Source: Cunninghamella blakesleeana
Taxonomy: Eukaryota > Mucoromycota > Mucoromycetes > Mucorales > Cunninghamellaceae
DNA length: 64,000 nt
Direction: 5' to 3'
Assembly: GCA_017871115.1 (NCBI GenBank)
Contig: JAFCIZ010000002.1
Span: forward strand, 744,001 to 808,000
In this document: piece after piece, positions 24,401 through 36,024 of the stretch
Position numbering within the stretch: position 1 is the first letter of the stretch
How the letters are laid out: every line of letters starts with the position of its first letter
The notes under the pieces: generated by a model
The model's input: only the letters and a program-made list of their open reading frames with translations
Database searches by the model: none
What the model was told of the DNA's origin: nothing
Position numbers and translations under genes: made by a program

Positions 24401-26413
24401 CAGGTGTTGCAGCAGCGCCTAACACTGCTTCTTCCACATCAAACCATAAAGTTGTACCTAGATCAACTTCATCAGGATCACCACGTATAAGTAATTTAGG
24501 ATTAAATTCTGGTTCATCAACTGGTTTTGAAAATACAACTGCAAATAATGAAAATAGTGTTTTACCATTAACTTCGGAATTCTACGATTGGAGCTGTGAA
24601 TATTTCACTGAACCTCAAATGAGAGTAAGTTAATAATGATATAATATAATAAATAAACACATTGCAATATTTTTCGGAATATTTATTAAACCAAGTTGTA
24701 TATATATGATCATTACATAGGCTGCTGAATCAGATGAACCTGGAAGTATTGTTTATACCCAACGCAAATGGCGTCGTGGACGCAATGAAAAAATTTTAAT
24801 GGAAACAAACGCTACCAAGGTGATGGCAGGATCCAGCCGATGGGAAGAGCAAATTATTTCTGTGCATAATGAAACTGAAGCAACACATTTACTATTCCAC
24901 CAATATGAACCTCATCTTGTTGCATCTGATGCATATAATTGTTTAGTGTAAGTCTTTCCTTCTAATTATTTATATATTGACCTGATTTTCTTATATTTCT
25001 ATTTTCTTGTTTTTATTTTTGTAAATAATAGTGTTTGGAATTGGAAAACAGGTGAACCATTAAGTGTCATTGATAATCACAACCCTTCACAAAGTAGTAT
25101 AACAGATATGAAATTTATTAATGAAGATGATGTAGCTTTGTTATTAACAAGCTCAGGTAATCATTTTAAAATAATTTTATTTATGGATATGTACATACAC
25201 CCATATACATATATGAATGGCATTATTAATTTTTATTATTTATTATTTAATTTTATTTTTTAAAAAAAAGATGATGGAGTCGTTAGATTATATAAAAACT
25301 ATGATGGTAGTGAACAGGAAGAAGCTATTCTAGTTAGTTCATGGCGAGCTTTGAAATATATGGAAAAAAGTAATTCAAGGCAAAGTGGCCTTATTTGTGA
25401 ATGGCATCAAGGACGTGGAACCTTATTTACTGGTGGTGATGCAAGAGTGATTAAAGTTTGGGATGCACATCAAGAAATGTCAGTTATGGTAAGTCTTTTT
25501 CTTCTAACTTAAATATATATATATTTATTTATTTATTTTTATTATTTATAGGATATTGTAACTCAATCAACAGGATGTGTTACAAGTCTTACAAGTGATC
25601 AAATTAGTGGAGAAATTCTTATAGCTGGTTTTGGGGATGGATCAGTAGGGGTATATGATCGACGTTTAAGACCATCACATGCGTAAGCTTTAATATATAT
25701 AAATACACAAATAGTGGATATATTTATATTCAAAAAAAAAAAAACCACATTAATTATTTGACATTATTACTTTTTTTTTAAAATAATAATAATAATAATA
25801 ATAATAATAATTACAGATTGGTACGTCGATGGGATGAGCATGATGCCTGGGTTACTGGTGTTCATTTACAAAAGGATGGAAATCGTGAGCTTGTATCTGG
25901 TAGTTCAAATGGTGATATAAAAATATGGGATATTAGAGAATCACAATCAATTCGAACTATAGATGCACATAGCGATATGACTTCAATAGCTATACATGAT
26001 CATGCTCAAGTTATTGCTAGGTAATTAATATAAAAAAAGAAAGCACAAAATAACAACTGAAATTTTAAAAATATTATTGCTCATTTACTCGATATTAAAT
26101 ACTAACATATATTTATTTTATTTATGTAGTTCTGGAGATGATCATGTTATTAACTTTTGGAACATTGATGGAACAAAATTATCATCCGTTCGACCTTCAT
26201 CTGGATTTTTAGGCCAAAAAGGATCTTGTACAAGAGCATTATCATTTCATCCTAATCTTATGGTCTCTGCTGCAAGTAGCGATGATGGTTATATCACTGT
26301 AAGAAAATTAAAACTGTTAGAATATTAATGATAGCATATATCTAATAATATTTACTAATAACAAAATTATTCTAATTATTTTATTTTATTTATAGTTATA
26401 TGGAACTCATTAA
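21412..26413 (+). CDS. KOG1: Raptor/Kog1, TORC1 scaffold subunit
   Basis: Seen: ten exons (21412-21678, 21832-21862, 21977-24624, 24721-24947, 25032-25156, 25271-25488, 25552-25682, 25817-26020, 26130-26298, 26396-26413) give 1345 residues. The Raptor N-terminal conserved (caspase-like) domain is near residues 90-265, with LVVCLNIGTDPPDVVK, FHYNGHGVPKPT and YVWDCSSAGNIV. HEAT-type helical repeats follow to about 700, then an Asn/Ser-rich linker with SRPISSMLAELKA. A C-terminal seven-blade WD40 domain includes GGDARVIKVWDAH and GSSNGDIKIWDI. Known: Raptor recruits substrates with TOS motifs to the TOR kinase on vacuoles or lysosomes and is essential for TORC1. The His and Cys of the caspase-like dyad are both present. 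The last exon is only 18 bases (LYGTH stop). One intron ends in an AAG acceptor (25268-25270). Family length is usual for a fungal Raptor. Confidence 0.97.
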
Positions 26414-26849
26414 TCCTCAATTATATATTTTTTTTAATTTCTAGCCAATGTAAATTTGTATACTTTTTATTTTTATTACTATTCATTTACTTGTTCAATT
26501 CATAGAATAACTTATTCTACTATCAATTTATTATTATTATTTTTACTATTATTATTGTTACGATATATCTTTATTGGAATTACATTATATTAAACATAAA
26601 AGGTTTTTACTTATTTTTAGTACATCCTTAAAAACTTAAAACTGTTTCGACAAAGAATAGCATAGAAACATTAATGTGGAATTGAGATTAAATTTTTTTT
26701 TTTCTGCAACAATTCAGGAAATTTAATAAGGAGAATTTTTTTTGATCATTTCCTTTTTTTCTCTTCTTTTCTTTTCTATTCTAAAATAATATAGAAATCA
26801 TTATTTATTATTATTTGTTTGTTTTTATTTATTCATTTAATATAATATA
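26414..26849. other. Intergenic region between KOG1 and the MFSD6-like gene
   Basis: About 435 bases of A/T-rich sequence with T-rich pyrimidine tracts close to the next start codon. No other feature seen. Confidence 0.6.
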
Positions 26850-29059
26850 ATGGGGACAACTTTTATCCTTCCCAAACTGCTCTTTGTCAGTTTATATATG
26901 CTCTATGGGTCAGCAATTGGATATATAGCTATTTTCTACAGTGAATCACTAAAAAGATCTGCAGAACAGATTGGATTTATTTTAGCAACACCCTATTTTA
27001 TACAGGTAATATATACTAACTTATATATATACGTATCTACATACACAAATATATATAAATATATGCATATATATATATTTATATATTTATATATAACCAA
27101 GTATTTTATTTAATACTTGTTTTATTATATATATTATTCTAGGCTATTTCTTCACCATTATGGACATCTATTGTTGACAAACATCCAAAATACCATGGCC
27201 TATTGACAGCTTGTCTTATTACTATTGGTGGGTCAAGCATTCTTGCTCTTTTACCCTTATCTGATCAAGTAGATAATTATAGCGACTCTGTTATATTAGC
27301 TTTTACTATGGTATTAACTTTTATATTTGCCTTCTGTGGAAGTCCTGTGGTTGCCCTTATTGATAGCGCCGTCTTAAAATTATTGGGTGATCAGAAAATT
27401 CTATATGGTAAAAAAAAAAAAAAAAAAGGAAAAGTTCAGGGCGGTTATGTATATAAGAAAAAGTGAAGAAAGAATTAGAAACTAATACTTTTTTTGTTTT
27501 TATTTTTATAATTATAATTTAATTTTCTTCAGGTAGTCAGCGATTATTTGGATCTCTTTCTAATGGAATTTGTTTATCCGCCGTCGGTGTTTTAGTTGGT
27601 GAATATGGCATTCGATCTTCCTTTTATATTTTTGCTATTGGTACTATATGCCTGGTGATTTTTTCTCTGTGTATACGATTTGATGAAGGGGCTTATTCAA
27701 CAGAAGAAGCTCAACGATTACTTAGCAAACCTGATGTACGTGGTAACTATGCATATGATCCACAATTACAAGCAGATGGGGGTGATCAGGATGATAATGA
27801 TGAAGAAAATTATTCTAGAAGAACCTCTTTTGCAACAGAGCATAATGTACCATATTATTCTCAACATTCCAACCTGAACTTAAGTAGTACTAATCAACAA
27901 CCACCTCAGGATTACCCTAATATCTGGCGTCGTGATAGTATTGCTAGCCATGCCAATACTTTATTAATGGATGAAGAAGACAGCCGACGCTACTATCAAC
28001 TTTTACAAACAATCACCTCCTCAACTACTTACGCCGCCATGGATGCTCAATCCGAAGCTAATCAAGCACTTTCTCATACAGATGAATTGCCTTCTATCGG
28101 TTTGGCTTTATCACGTATACCTACTGTAGAAACTTCATTGGCTGCCTTTGCAACGGTAGGACAGGTCGACGGGAATCAGCCTTTGGAAAAATCAATTGTA
28201 CTGACATTTAAAGTACAATGTTTTTTTATCACTATTTTATCCTTTGGTATCGCCTATTCCATGATCAGTCAGTTTTTATTTATTATCTACAGAGATTTGG
28301 GAATGAGTCCTTCCTTAATGGGTTTAACAGGTGTCATAGCTGGTGTCTCTGAAATTCTTACTTTTTATATCTCAACAAAGGTAAGATAAAAAAAATTAAA
28401 AAAAAAAAGTGTTATCGTGGAAAAGGAAATAGAACAAAAAAGAACTAACATAGAAAAAAAAAAGACCTGTCATAAGAATTATCATAAAAAAAAAAAAAAG
28501 ATACTGACTTTTAATTTTTGCGTAGCTTTTTAATAGATATAGTGTTGTTGAAATGGTCACTCTCCCACTTATTTTATTTATGATTAGAAATTCAGTATTT
28601 TTATTTTTAAAAGAAAATGACCCAATTTCAATTTGTATTGCATTAGGATTTCAAGTTGTCAATGGTAAGTATATTCATATTAATATGGTTAAGATGATTA
28701 TTAAAACAAATAGAAAAGAAACAATAAAATTTATATTAAAAAAAGTAAGATAAGGTACGTTACAATAAATTTCTATTATTTCTATTATTTATTTATTACT
28801 ATATATAGGTTTCTGCTATGCACTTCTTTGGTCGACTTTTGTCAAAGCCGTTGGTTCCTTCTTTCCCGATAATCAAAAAGCGATGGCCCAAGGTATTTTG
28901 GCAGCTCTTTTCTCAGGGCTTGGCTATGGTATAGGGTCTGTTAGTAGTGGATATATTTATGGATTTTATGGGTATGAAGCTTTATTTAATACTTCAATCG
29001 GTATAACCTTATTTAGCTTGTGTGTATTTTTGATAGGATGCAGAAAGATGACATGGTGA
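26850..29059 (+). CDS. MFSD6-like major facilitator (MFS_1_like) transporter
   Basis: Seen: five exons (26850-27005, 27143-27407, 27533-28380, 28526-28664, 28809-29059) give 552 residues. Two sets of hydrophobic helices flank a central acidic, Gln/Ser-rich hydrophilic loop (about residues 195-310). Diagnostic stretches: YMLYGSAIGYIAIFYSE in helix 1, SSPLWTSIVDKHPKYHG, SPVVALIDSAVLKLLGD followed by YGSQRLFGSLSNG, and the C-terminal FCYALLWSTFVKAVGSFFPDNQK. Known: these motifs typify the MFS_1_like family that includes animal MFSD6 and bacterial sugar or nucleoside permeases. Inferred: a membrane carrier of unknown substrate. The loop length suggests cytosolic regulation. The first and last exons are well supported by helix continuity across introns. 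Confidence 0.85.
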
Positions 29060-29938
29060 TGATGGATTTTGTCCAACATATAAAATAATAATAATAATAA
29101 TAAAAATAGAAATTACCTTCATTTTTTCTTTTCTTCTATTTTTCCATTCTTCTTTTATAATTTATTATTTTATATTTGTGTTCATACATATGGACATGTG
29201 AGCGTTTATATTTACATATGTAATTACATATATTTACATATATTAATATATATTTTTATATAATTGTATAGATAGAATAAATTAATAATGTCTGTGTGTA
29301 CTAAGGAGTTCAAATATAATATATATATATATATATATAACTATTAAGGAGTTGAGTTATTTGTTTGGTTACATAAAAATTTTTTTATATATTTTATCGA
29401 TAGCATTAAAAAGTTTTTTTATATATAATATATATATATATATAAATATATATAAATATATTTTATATTACTATTATCAATGTTTAAAAAAGATCAGCAT
29501 TCTATTTAGTTCACTTATCCGATAATGATCCAATGTTTTTTCCCCCTAAGACCCAAGAAATTAAGCCAAAAAAAATAATAATAACGTGATGAACCCTTTT
29601 TCTTTATTTGCTAACCTTAATTTCGCCATCACTTTGCCTCTTTCTTTCTTTCATTTATCTATTTTTTTTTAAAAAATATATATATATAGATAAGTTGAAT
29701 TAATAATTATATAATTATATAATAAAATTAAACATGATCCTACTTAAAATCACTAAAAGCACTCAATTTTTTTTTTCTCTCACTTTTTTAGATATCAAGG
29801 AACAATGAAAATAAGCTTTAAGGTTCCGCCATATGTATATAAAATCTAAGATTCTTTTTCATTTTTTTTTTCTTTCTTCCTTCAATTTTTTTATTTTTTT
29901 TAGAAATAATAAATAATAATAATAAAGAAATAAACAAT
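29060..29938. other. Intergenic region before the C2H2 gene
   Basis: About 880 bases with several (TA)n and T-rich tracts. An isolated GATGAACCCTTTTTC motif sits at 29588-29602. I see no coding exon. Confidence 0.6.
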
Positions 29939-30519
29939 ATGAAAACTTTATACTCAAGTCCTGCAAATGGTTCCTGTGCTTTTTTAAAATCTACTATCTA
30001 CACGAAAAATAAGAATGACCAACAATACACTTGTGAAATCTGTCAAAAAAGTTTCAATCGTCCCAGTGCATTACAAACCCATAGTTATATCCATACAGGT
30101 GAAAAACCATATCAATGTACTGTGTAAGTTTATATCCCTTTTCTCATACATTATTATCTTTTTATTATGATCGATTATAACGAATGAAAGGTTAATTTTT
30201 TTTAATACATAGATATGGCTGTGGAAGACGATTTTCTGTAATAAGTAATTTAAGACGTCATTCAAAGGTACACAATAGAGCTAATTTACAAAGGACTCGG
30301 TTATCCTCTTATGAAAGACATCATTATGTCCAGAAATTAATTGATAGAACCTCCTTACATAAAAACATTCCTTTACAACCAAAAGTTTCAACTCATGATT
30401 CGGCAATTCATTATAATCATCAACAACCACAATTGCATTCACAGACACAACAACATAATAAAAATGATTCTCATACTTTTCCTTTGTTATCTATCCAATG
30501 GCTCATTAATCATGAATAA
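29939..30519 (+). CDS. Small two-finger C2H2 zinc-finger protein
   Basis: Seen: two exons (29939-30123, 30213-30519) give 163 residues. Finger 1 is CEICQKSFNRPSALQTHSYIH (C-x2-C-x12-H-x3-H), joined by the canonical TGEKPYQC linker to finger 2. Finger 2 starts with that Cys and a C-x4-C spacing (through YGCGRRF) and ends SNLRRHSKVH. The intron lies inside finger 2. The C-terminal 70 residues are His/Gln/Asn-rich with no domain. Known: the linker and spacing mark sequence-specific DNA-binding fingers of the Krueppel type. Inferred: a small transcription factor; target unknown. The mutually compatible half-fingers on each side make the splice convincing. Confidence 0.88.
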
Positions 30520-30988
30520 TTTTAATAATCATATATATATTTTTATTTCTTTCTTCTATTCTATTCGATTACTTTTTTTGTAAAAAAAAAAAAAAAAGAG
30601 TATCGCTTTTATTTATTTATTTATTTATTACTATTATACTCATGCTCATTTGTTTGTTTACACAGAGCTTTTTTTTATCCATATAAAAAAAAATAGCTTA
30701 TTTTTATAATTAAAAAGTCTTATCTTTTTAAAAAAAACCTTCCCCCCTTCTCTATTTATCATAATTATTTTTATTTTATTTTTTTAAGAACAAAAAATTA
30801 TTTAATAAATAAAATAACGATTTATGCTTTTCTAAAAAATTGTATAGTATGCATTCCTTTTTTATTAGTATTACGCAGGTGTAGTAACTAATTACCTTTT
30901 TTATTTTATAAAATTTACATTGTGAAAGAAATAAACCCCGGCGGAATTTTAATCCTTCTGCTTAAAGCTTTTGTATCATTTTTTTGTT

Positions 30989-31019
<31 letters not shown>

Positions 31020-31075
31020 CCTTCACTTCCTAGTTTTATATATATATTTATATCAAACAATAGTATATATTAAAC
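30520..31075. other. Intergenic region before the thioredoxin-like/F-box gene
   Basis: About 555 bases, A/T-rich, with a long pure T run (about 30990-31019) and the G/C-rich element at 30936-30945. No coding region seen. Confidence 0.6.
30936..30945 (+). promoter_or_regulatory. CCCCGGCGGA element upstream of the F-box gene
   Basis: A G/C-rich decamer about 130 bases before the ATG, followed by ATTTTAATCC. It shares its CGGA end with islands before VTA1 and CLPP. Candidate regulatory site only. Confidence 0.3.
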
Positions 31076-31494
31076 ATGAATATTGGAACTTTTGATACGT
31101 TTAATATGATGACTAGTACACCACGTCAATTTCCTGATATTGAATTAAAAGATATCAATGTAAATAATAGAATACAACATAAAAAAAAATATAGATAAAG
31201 AATATATATAGACTAATAAATATAAATATAGAACATTAATAAAAATATTATATATATATATATAAATATATATATTATTATTATTATTATTGTTATTATT
31301 AGGGGAAAAAAATAAATATAAAACAACTAGCAAACGACTATCAACTTATTCTTATTACACTTAAAAGTACTGTTTGTATGGTTTGTCCACAGCTTTTACT
31401 TATTTTAAATATGTATGGATTAAATCCTAATTGTACTACCTATCAAGATATTTTTACCCAAGAAGAATATGTTATTAGCGAAACTCAAAAGAAG

Positions 31495-31540
<46 letters not shown>

Positions 31541-32514
31541 GTATATATATGTATATACATGAGATTATTAAAACGTGTTTAAAACTAATTACTATTATTA
31601 TTATTGATGCTTTATATCAATAGTTTTTTAGTTTAATACTTTCCAAAGATGCCTATTTTATAGTAATGTGCCCCGGTGCTAACGATGATGATATTGCAGA
31701 AATTCAAATCAAATCAGACTTTCGATATCCTTTTATTGCAAGCCATCAAGTTATGGAATTAGGGAAAGCATTAAAATTAAATATGTCAGAGAATGAATTA
31801 TGGCCAGCCATCATGGAAATAACTAAAGATCAATTGGATGTCTACCCTATTTATATCGGGAGAAGTCCTGGACATTACCATCATAATGAATTATTAGAAT
31901 TATTAATAGGAAAAAGGAATCAGTGTGAATCATACGGGTTTAAATTAATAGGTGATGCTTACGATAGGATGAGTCCGTTAAAAAGAAGAATTACTAAATG
32001 TGAAACAAGATCATTGATACCAAAATCGTTTTCTTTTATAAAAAAATCAACAGCAGCTACAACAGAAAATGAAAATACACAACGTACTACCATACCTTTA
32101 ACATCATCAGCAACCACCACGCATAGTGATACTCAATTACCACCTGAATTATTAGATTTAATATTTTCTAACATTACAGACATCAAATCGCTTATACGAT
32201 TATCAAGAACATCACGTCATTATTATATATGTGTGTGCAATGCTTTGATTTCTCGTTTACGATCATCCATTCATCATTTACAAAATGCTTTACCTGAAGA
32301 TTATGAAGAACATGGTAAAATTAATATTTCTTTAAATCGCTGGAAGGAAAAAGAAGAAGGGATTGGGTATAGAGAACTTGAACAGAGGGTATACCAATTG
32401 AAAATGTTACTGGATGATATTGGATTATGGACAACCAAATGGTCAAATAAAAAAAAAATTACACCAGGTAACACTTTTTTAAGTGGTCCAATACCTCCAT
32501 TTTCATCTTCGTGA
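31076..32514 (+). CDS. Thioredoxin-fold-like protein fused to an F-box
   Basis: Seen: three exons (31076-31159, 31303-31494, 31624-32514) give 388 residues. Residues about 32-110 read as beta strand, CxxC, helix, beta strand: LILITLKSTVCMVCPQLLLI, with the cysteines at 53 and 56, then DAYFIVMCPGAND. This is the layout of thioredoxin/AhpC-TSA folds. A helical region follows (LGKALKLNMSENELWPAI). LPPELLDLIFSNITDIKSL at about 264-282 is an F-box, then a helical C-terminus. Known: F-boxes bind Skp1 in SCF ubiquitin ligases. Inferred: a substrate adaptor whose N-terminal module may sense redox state or recruit a partner. The redoxin assignment rests on motif layout and is moderately sure; the F-box is firmer. 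An (AC)n run starts at the second 5' splice site. Confidence 0.72.
31497..31537 (+). repeat. (AC)20 microsatellite at the 5' end of an intron
   Basis: About twenty AC units begin two bases after the GT of the second F-box-gene intron (donor GTACAC). It is the longest AC run I noticed in the window and is likely length-polymorphic. Confidence 0.9.
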
Positions 32515-32834
32515 ATTAATGTTTATTTAAATTATATACTTTTTTTAATATTGTTGTCTTTAATATGCTCTTGACTTTGTGTTATTTATTGAATAAAAAT
32601 AAAAATAAAATATTATGTTATTCCAATTTTTAAAAAAAATTGAGTTTGCTTAAATTAATTTATGCAACCGTGATAAAGCAAGTGGCTTTTGTATTTGACT
32701 GTTAGATGCTTTTAAAAAAATGGATCGGCAACTTAATTTTTTTTTTTAAAATTTTAAATTTTGACATTTTTTTTATTCTACTTTTTTTTTTTTTCTTTAT
32801 TTTATTTTAAATATACATATATTAAAAAATAAAA
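32515..32834. other. Short intergenic region before PWP1
   Basis: About 320 bases, with AATAAA-like signals after the F-box gene and T-rich tracts before PWP1. GCAACCGTGATAAAGCAAGTGGC near 32663-32686 is less A/T-rich than the rest but not a recognised element. Confidence 0.5.
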
Positions 32835-34660
32835 ATGATTTCAGCTATACAATGGATTAGACAAGGTGTTGCAGCTAGACATCCTGAAAAATACGAATTA
32901 GATGATGAAGAATATGATCGTATTAATAAATTAGCAGCTGATCAACTTGACGATGCTAAGGAAGAACTTAAAGAAGCTGAATCTATGGCTATTGATCAAA
33001 CTGACTCTACTACCAGTGATAAGATTAAAACCGATGAAGAAGAAGCTTTAGCTATCTATAACTTGGATACTTATGATGAAGAAGTAGAAGCTTCTAAAGA
33101 TAAAAGTAAGTTTTATTTTATTATTATTAAAAAAAAAGAAGTCTAAGGAAATAAAGAAGGTTGAATATATAAAAGCGAAAGAGAGAGGATAGAAAGAAAA
33201 ATTGAATATAATATATATATATATATATATATTTCGATTTCCTTTTTTTAAAACTATTATTATTATTATTATCAGAAATTGGTGTGTTTTCCAAAATCAA
33301 CAACTTGACTGTATATGAAGACGAAGATGATGATCCATATATTGTAATGAAAGACAATAAGGATGAAGAAGAAGAAAAGGCAGAATTAGAAATATTACCT
33401 ACTGATAACCTACTTTTATCAGCTAAAACAGAAGATAACATTCCTCAATTAGAAATTTATGTATTTGAATCTGATCAAGATAATTTATATGTACATCATG
33501 ATATATTATTACCTGCTTTTCCTTTATGTTTGGAATGGTTGGATTTTCACTGTGGAAAAAAATTGGGTCAAGAATCAAGTGGAAATTATGTCGCAATTGG
33601 TACCTTTGAACCTGATATTGAAATTTGGAATTTGGACACTGTAGATGCTATGTACCCTGAAGCTATTTTAGGTCATAGTGATAAAACTAAAAAAAGATCA
33701 AAAAAAGTAAATAGCAATTATCATGTGGATGCTATTATGGATATTTCTTGGAATAAAAATCATAGGTAATAAGAAATGATCATATATATCATAATAATAA
33801 TAACGACAGTAATAACAAAAAAGATATATATTTACTCACAAAACATACATCTTGTTTATTTTATTTTATTTCTTAGAAACTTTTTATTGTCCTCATCAGC
33901 AGATTCAACTATCAAACTCTGGGATTTAAGTACTTCAAAATGTGTTCAATCTTATACCCATCATTCAGATAAAGTACAATCCGTAACATGGCATCCAACC
34001 GAACCAACAGTATTTATTTCTGGATCTTATGATAAAACAGTGTGTGTATTAGATGCTCGCTCTCCCAACCAAGTAACAACATGGAAATTGGATAGTGACG
34101 TTGAATCAATTCGATGGGACCCTCACCAACCCAACAATTTCTATGTAGCCTTAGAAAATGGATATATTCATTATTATGATGTACGTAATGCAGATGGAAA
34201 TAAAGGAGGCAAACCATTGTATATTTTACAAGCTCATGATGGTGCAGTAAGTGCTTTAGATATCAATCCTTTAGTTCCTGGATGTATTGCTACAGGTGGT
34301 ACAGATAAATTGATCAAAGTATGGAATACAGCAGAAAATCGCCCAAGTATGGTAACCAGTCGTAATTTTGATTTGGGTAGAATTTTCTGTGCTCAATTCT
34401 GCCCTGATGCTGCTTTCCAATTAGCTGTCGCTGGGTCTAATGGTAAACTTCATATTTGGGATATCTCTTCTAATGCTGGTGTTCGTCAATCATTTAAACA
34501 TGTTCAAGCTTTATCTGGCCCTGCTCCTGCTGTAGAAAAGGCTCCTATTACCATTTTGGATGATGGCGAACCTGAAAGTGATAATGATGAATCTAATAAT
34601 ATTGGTCATGATGAAGATGATGAAGATGAAGATGATGATGATGATATGGATGACGTATAA
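32835..34660 (+). CDS. PWP1: Periodic tryptophan protein 1, WD40 ribosome-biogenesis factor
   Basis: Seen: three exons (32835-33105, 33276-33765, 33877-34660) give 514 residues. The N-terminus MISAIQWIRQGVAARHPEKY is characteristic of Pwp1, followed by acidic segments. WD40 repeats fill residues about 150-460: LEWLDFHCGKK, VAIGTFEPDIEIWNLD, SSSADSTIKLWDLSTSKC, SGSYDKTVCVLDARSP, SGSNGKLHIWDIS-like units. The C-terminus is a run of Asp/Glu. Known: Pwp1 is a nucleolar factor needed for 25S/28S rRNA maturation and, in animals, for growth control downstream of mTOR. Length and order are as expected. Intron positions split WD repeats cleanly in frame. Confidence 0.96.
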
Positions 34661-35698
34661 ACCACTCTTTTTATTATTATTAGTATCATTATTATAATTA
34701 TTACTTTCCTTTTATATATTAGACTATATTATCATTTTTATTTTTTCTTTTTTTTTTGCATGAATTTAAACACATTTACAAAAGAAAAAAAGAAAAAAAG
34801 CATTTCTTTTTTTAACCGATTCATTGTATATCATTATTAACCTTTTATTTCTACTTTATTTTATTTATATAAATCAGCTATTTACTACTATTCTATTTAT
34901 TTTCTTATCTTTTTCATTATTTTTATTTTGATTCACTTTATTTATCTGATATAAAGTATTAAAAAACAGCAATAATAAATTTCTGTAGAATTGTTTAATA
35001 CCATGTTATAATTAAAATGAAGGGTCAAAAAATAAAATAAAATAAAATTAAACGTTATTGGAAATTTTGTTTGAATATTATTAAAATTAAATTTTCTTTA
35101 ATATATAATAAGAGAAAGAATTTCATTAAAAAGCACTCTTTTTATATATACATTTTTATCAATTCTACACTGAACAATAATTAATAATTTTACGCTACCT
35201 TTATAATACAAGTAGTGAAATACTTCCTCTGACTTTTTTTTTGTTATAAACATTAGTAATTTCATCTTACAACTATACAAAAACCAAGATGTCAAAAAGG
35301 TGTGATTTTACTCTTAGAGCTGTTTTTTACTATATAATTACATAGTTTAACATTTGCTTACAAATTAGTTGGAAAAAAACTGGGGAAGATAGCTTAATAA
35401 AAAAAAAAATTAGATAGATATATAACAATAAAAAGTATATTGAACTTATATAATATAATCACGATATTTTTTCTAAATTGAAACTATACTAATTACTTTT
35501 TTTTTACATTGAAAAAATCTCAATTTTTTAACTAACCCATAGATGAGTAATATATCACAACATGAATGAAAACCATCCGATTCAAATGAGCTCTTTGTGA
35601 CTATACTCTAAATAAATATTATTATTAATTTTACTTATCTGTATTTATTATTCATTAACAAGTGTATGATATACTACAACGTATTAGCTTTTCTTCAG

Positions 35699-35734
<36 letters not shown>

Positions 35735-36024
35735 AAATCTCTTATTCAACATATTTAAATGAAAAATTGAAAATGCGTGCATAGTATGATTTTATTTTTA
35801 GAAAATGGATCAAAAAAATCTGACTTTTAATTTACTTTTTTCAGCTTGAATTTCATATTTTAAAAAAATTCCAACTTTAACCTTTTTTATTCCCTCTCTT
35901 TACCTTTTTTTTTTATTTTTTATTTTTAATAATAATATTAGTTTATTATATATACCTACCTTCATTAAACCTTTTTTATTTACTTTATTTAAACAATATC
36001 AGTACTGGATATTATAAAAAAATA
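34661..36024. other. Intergenic region between PWP1 and the SLC45-type gene
   Basis: About 1.36 kb, A/T-rich, with a (TA)n run at about 35707-35731 and many homopolymers. No exon chain or RNA gene could be recognised. Confidence 0.65.
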
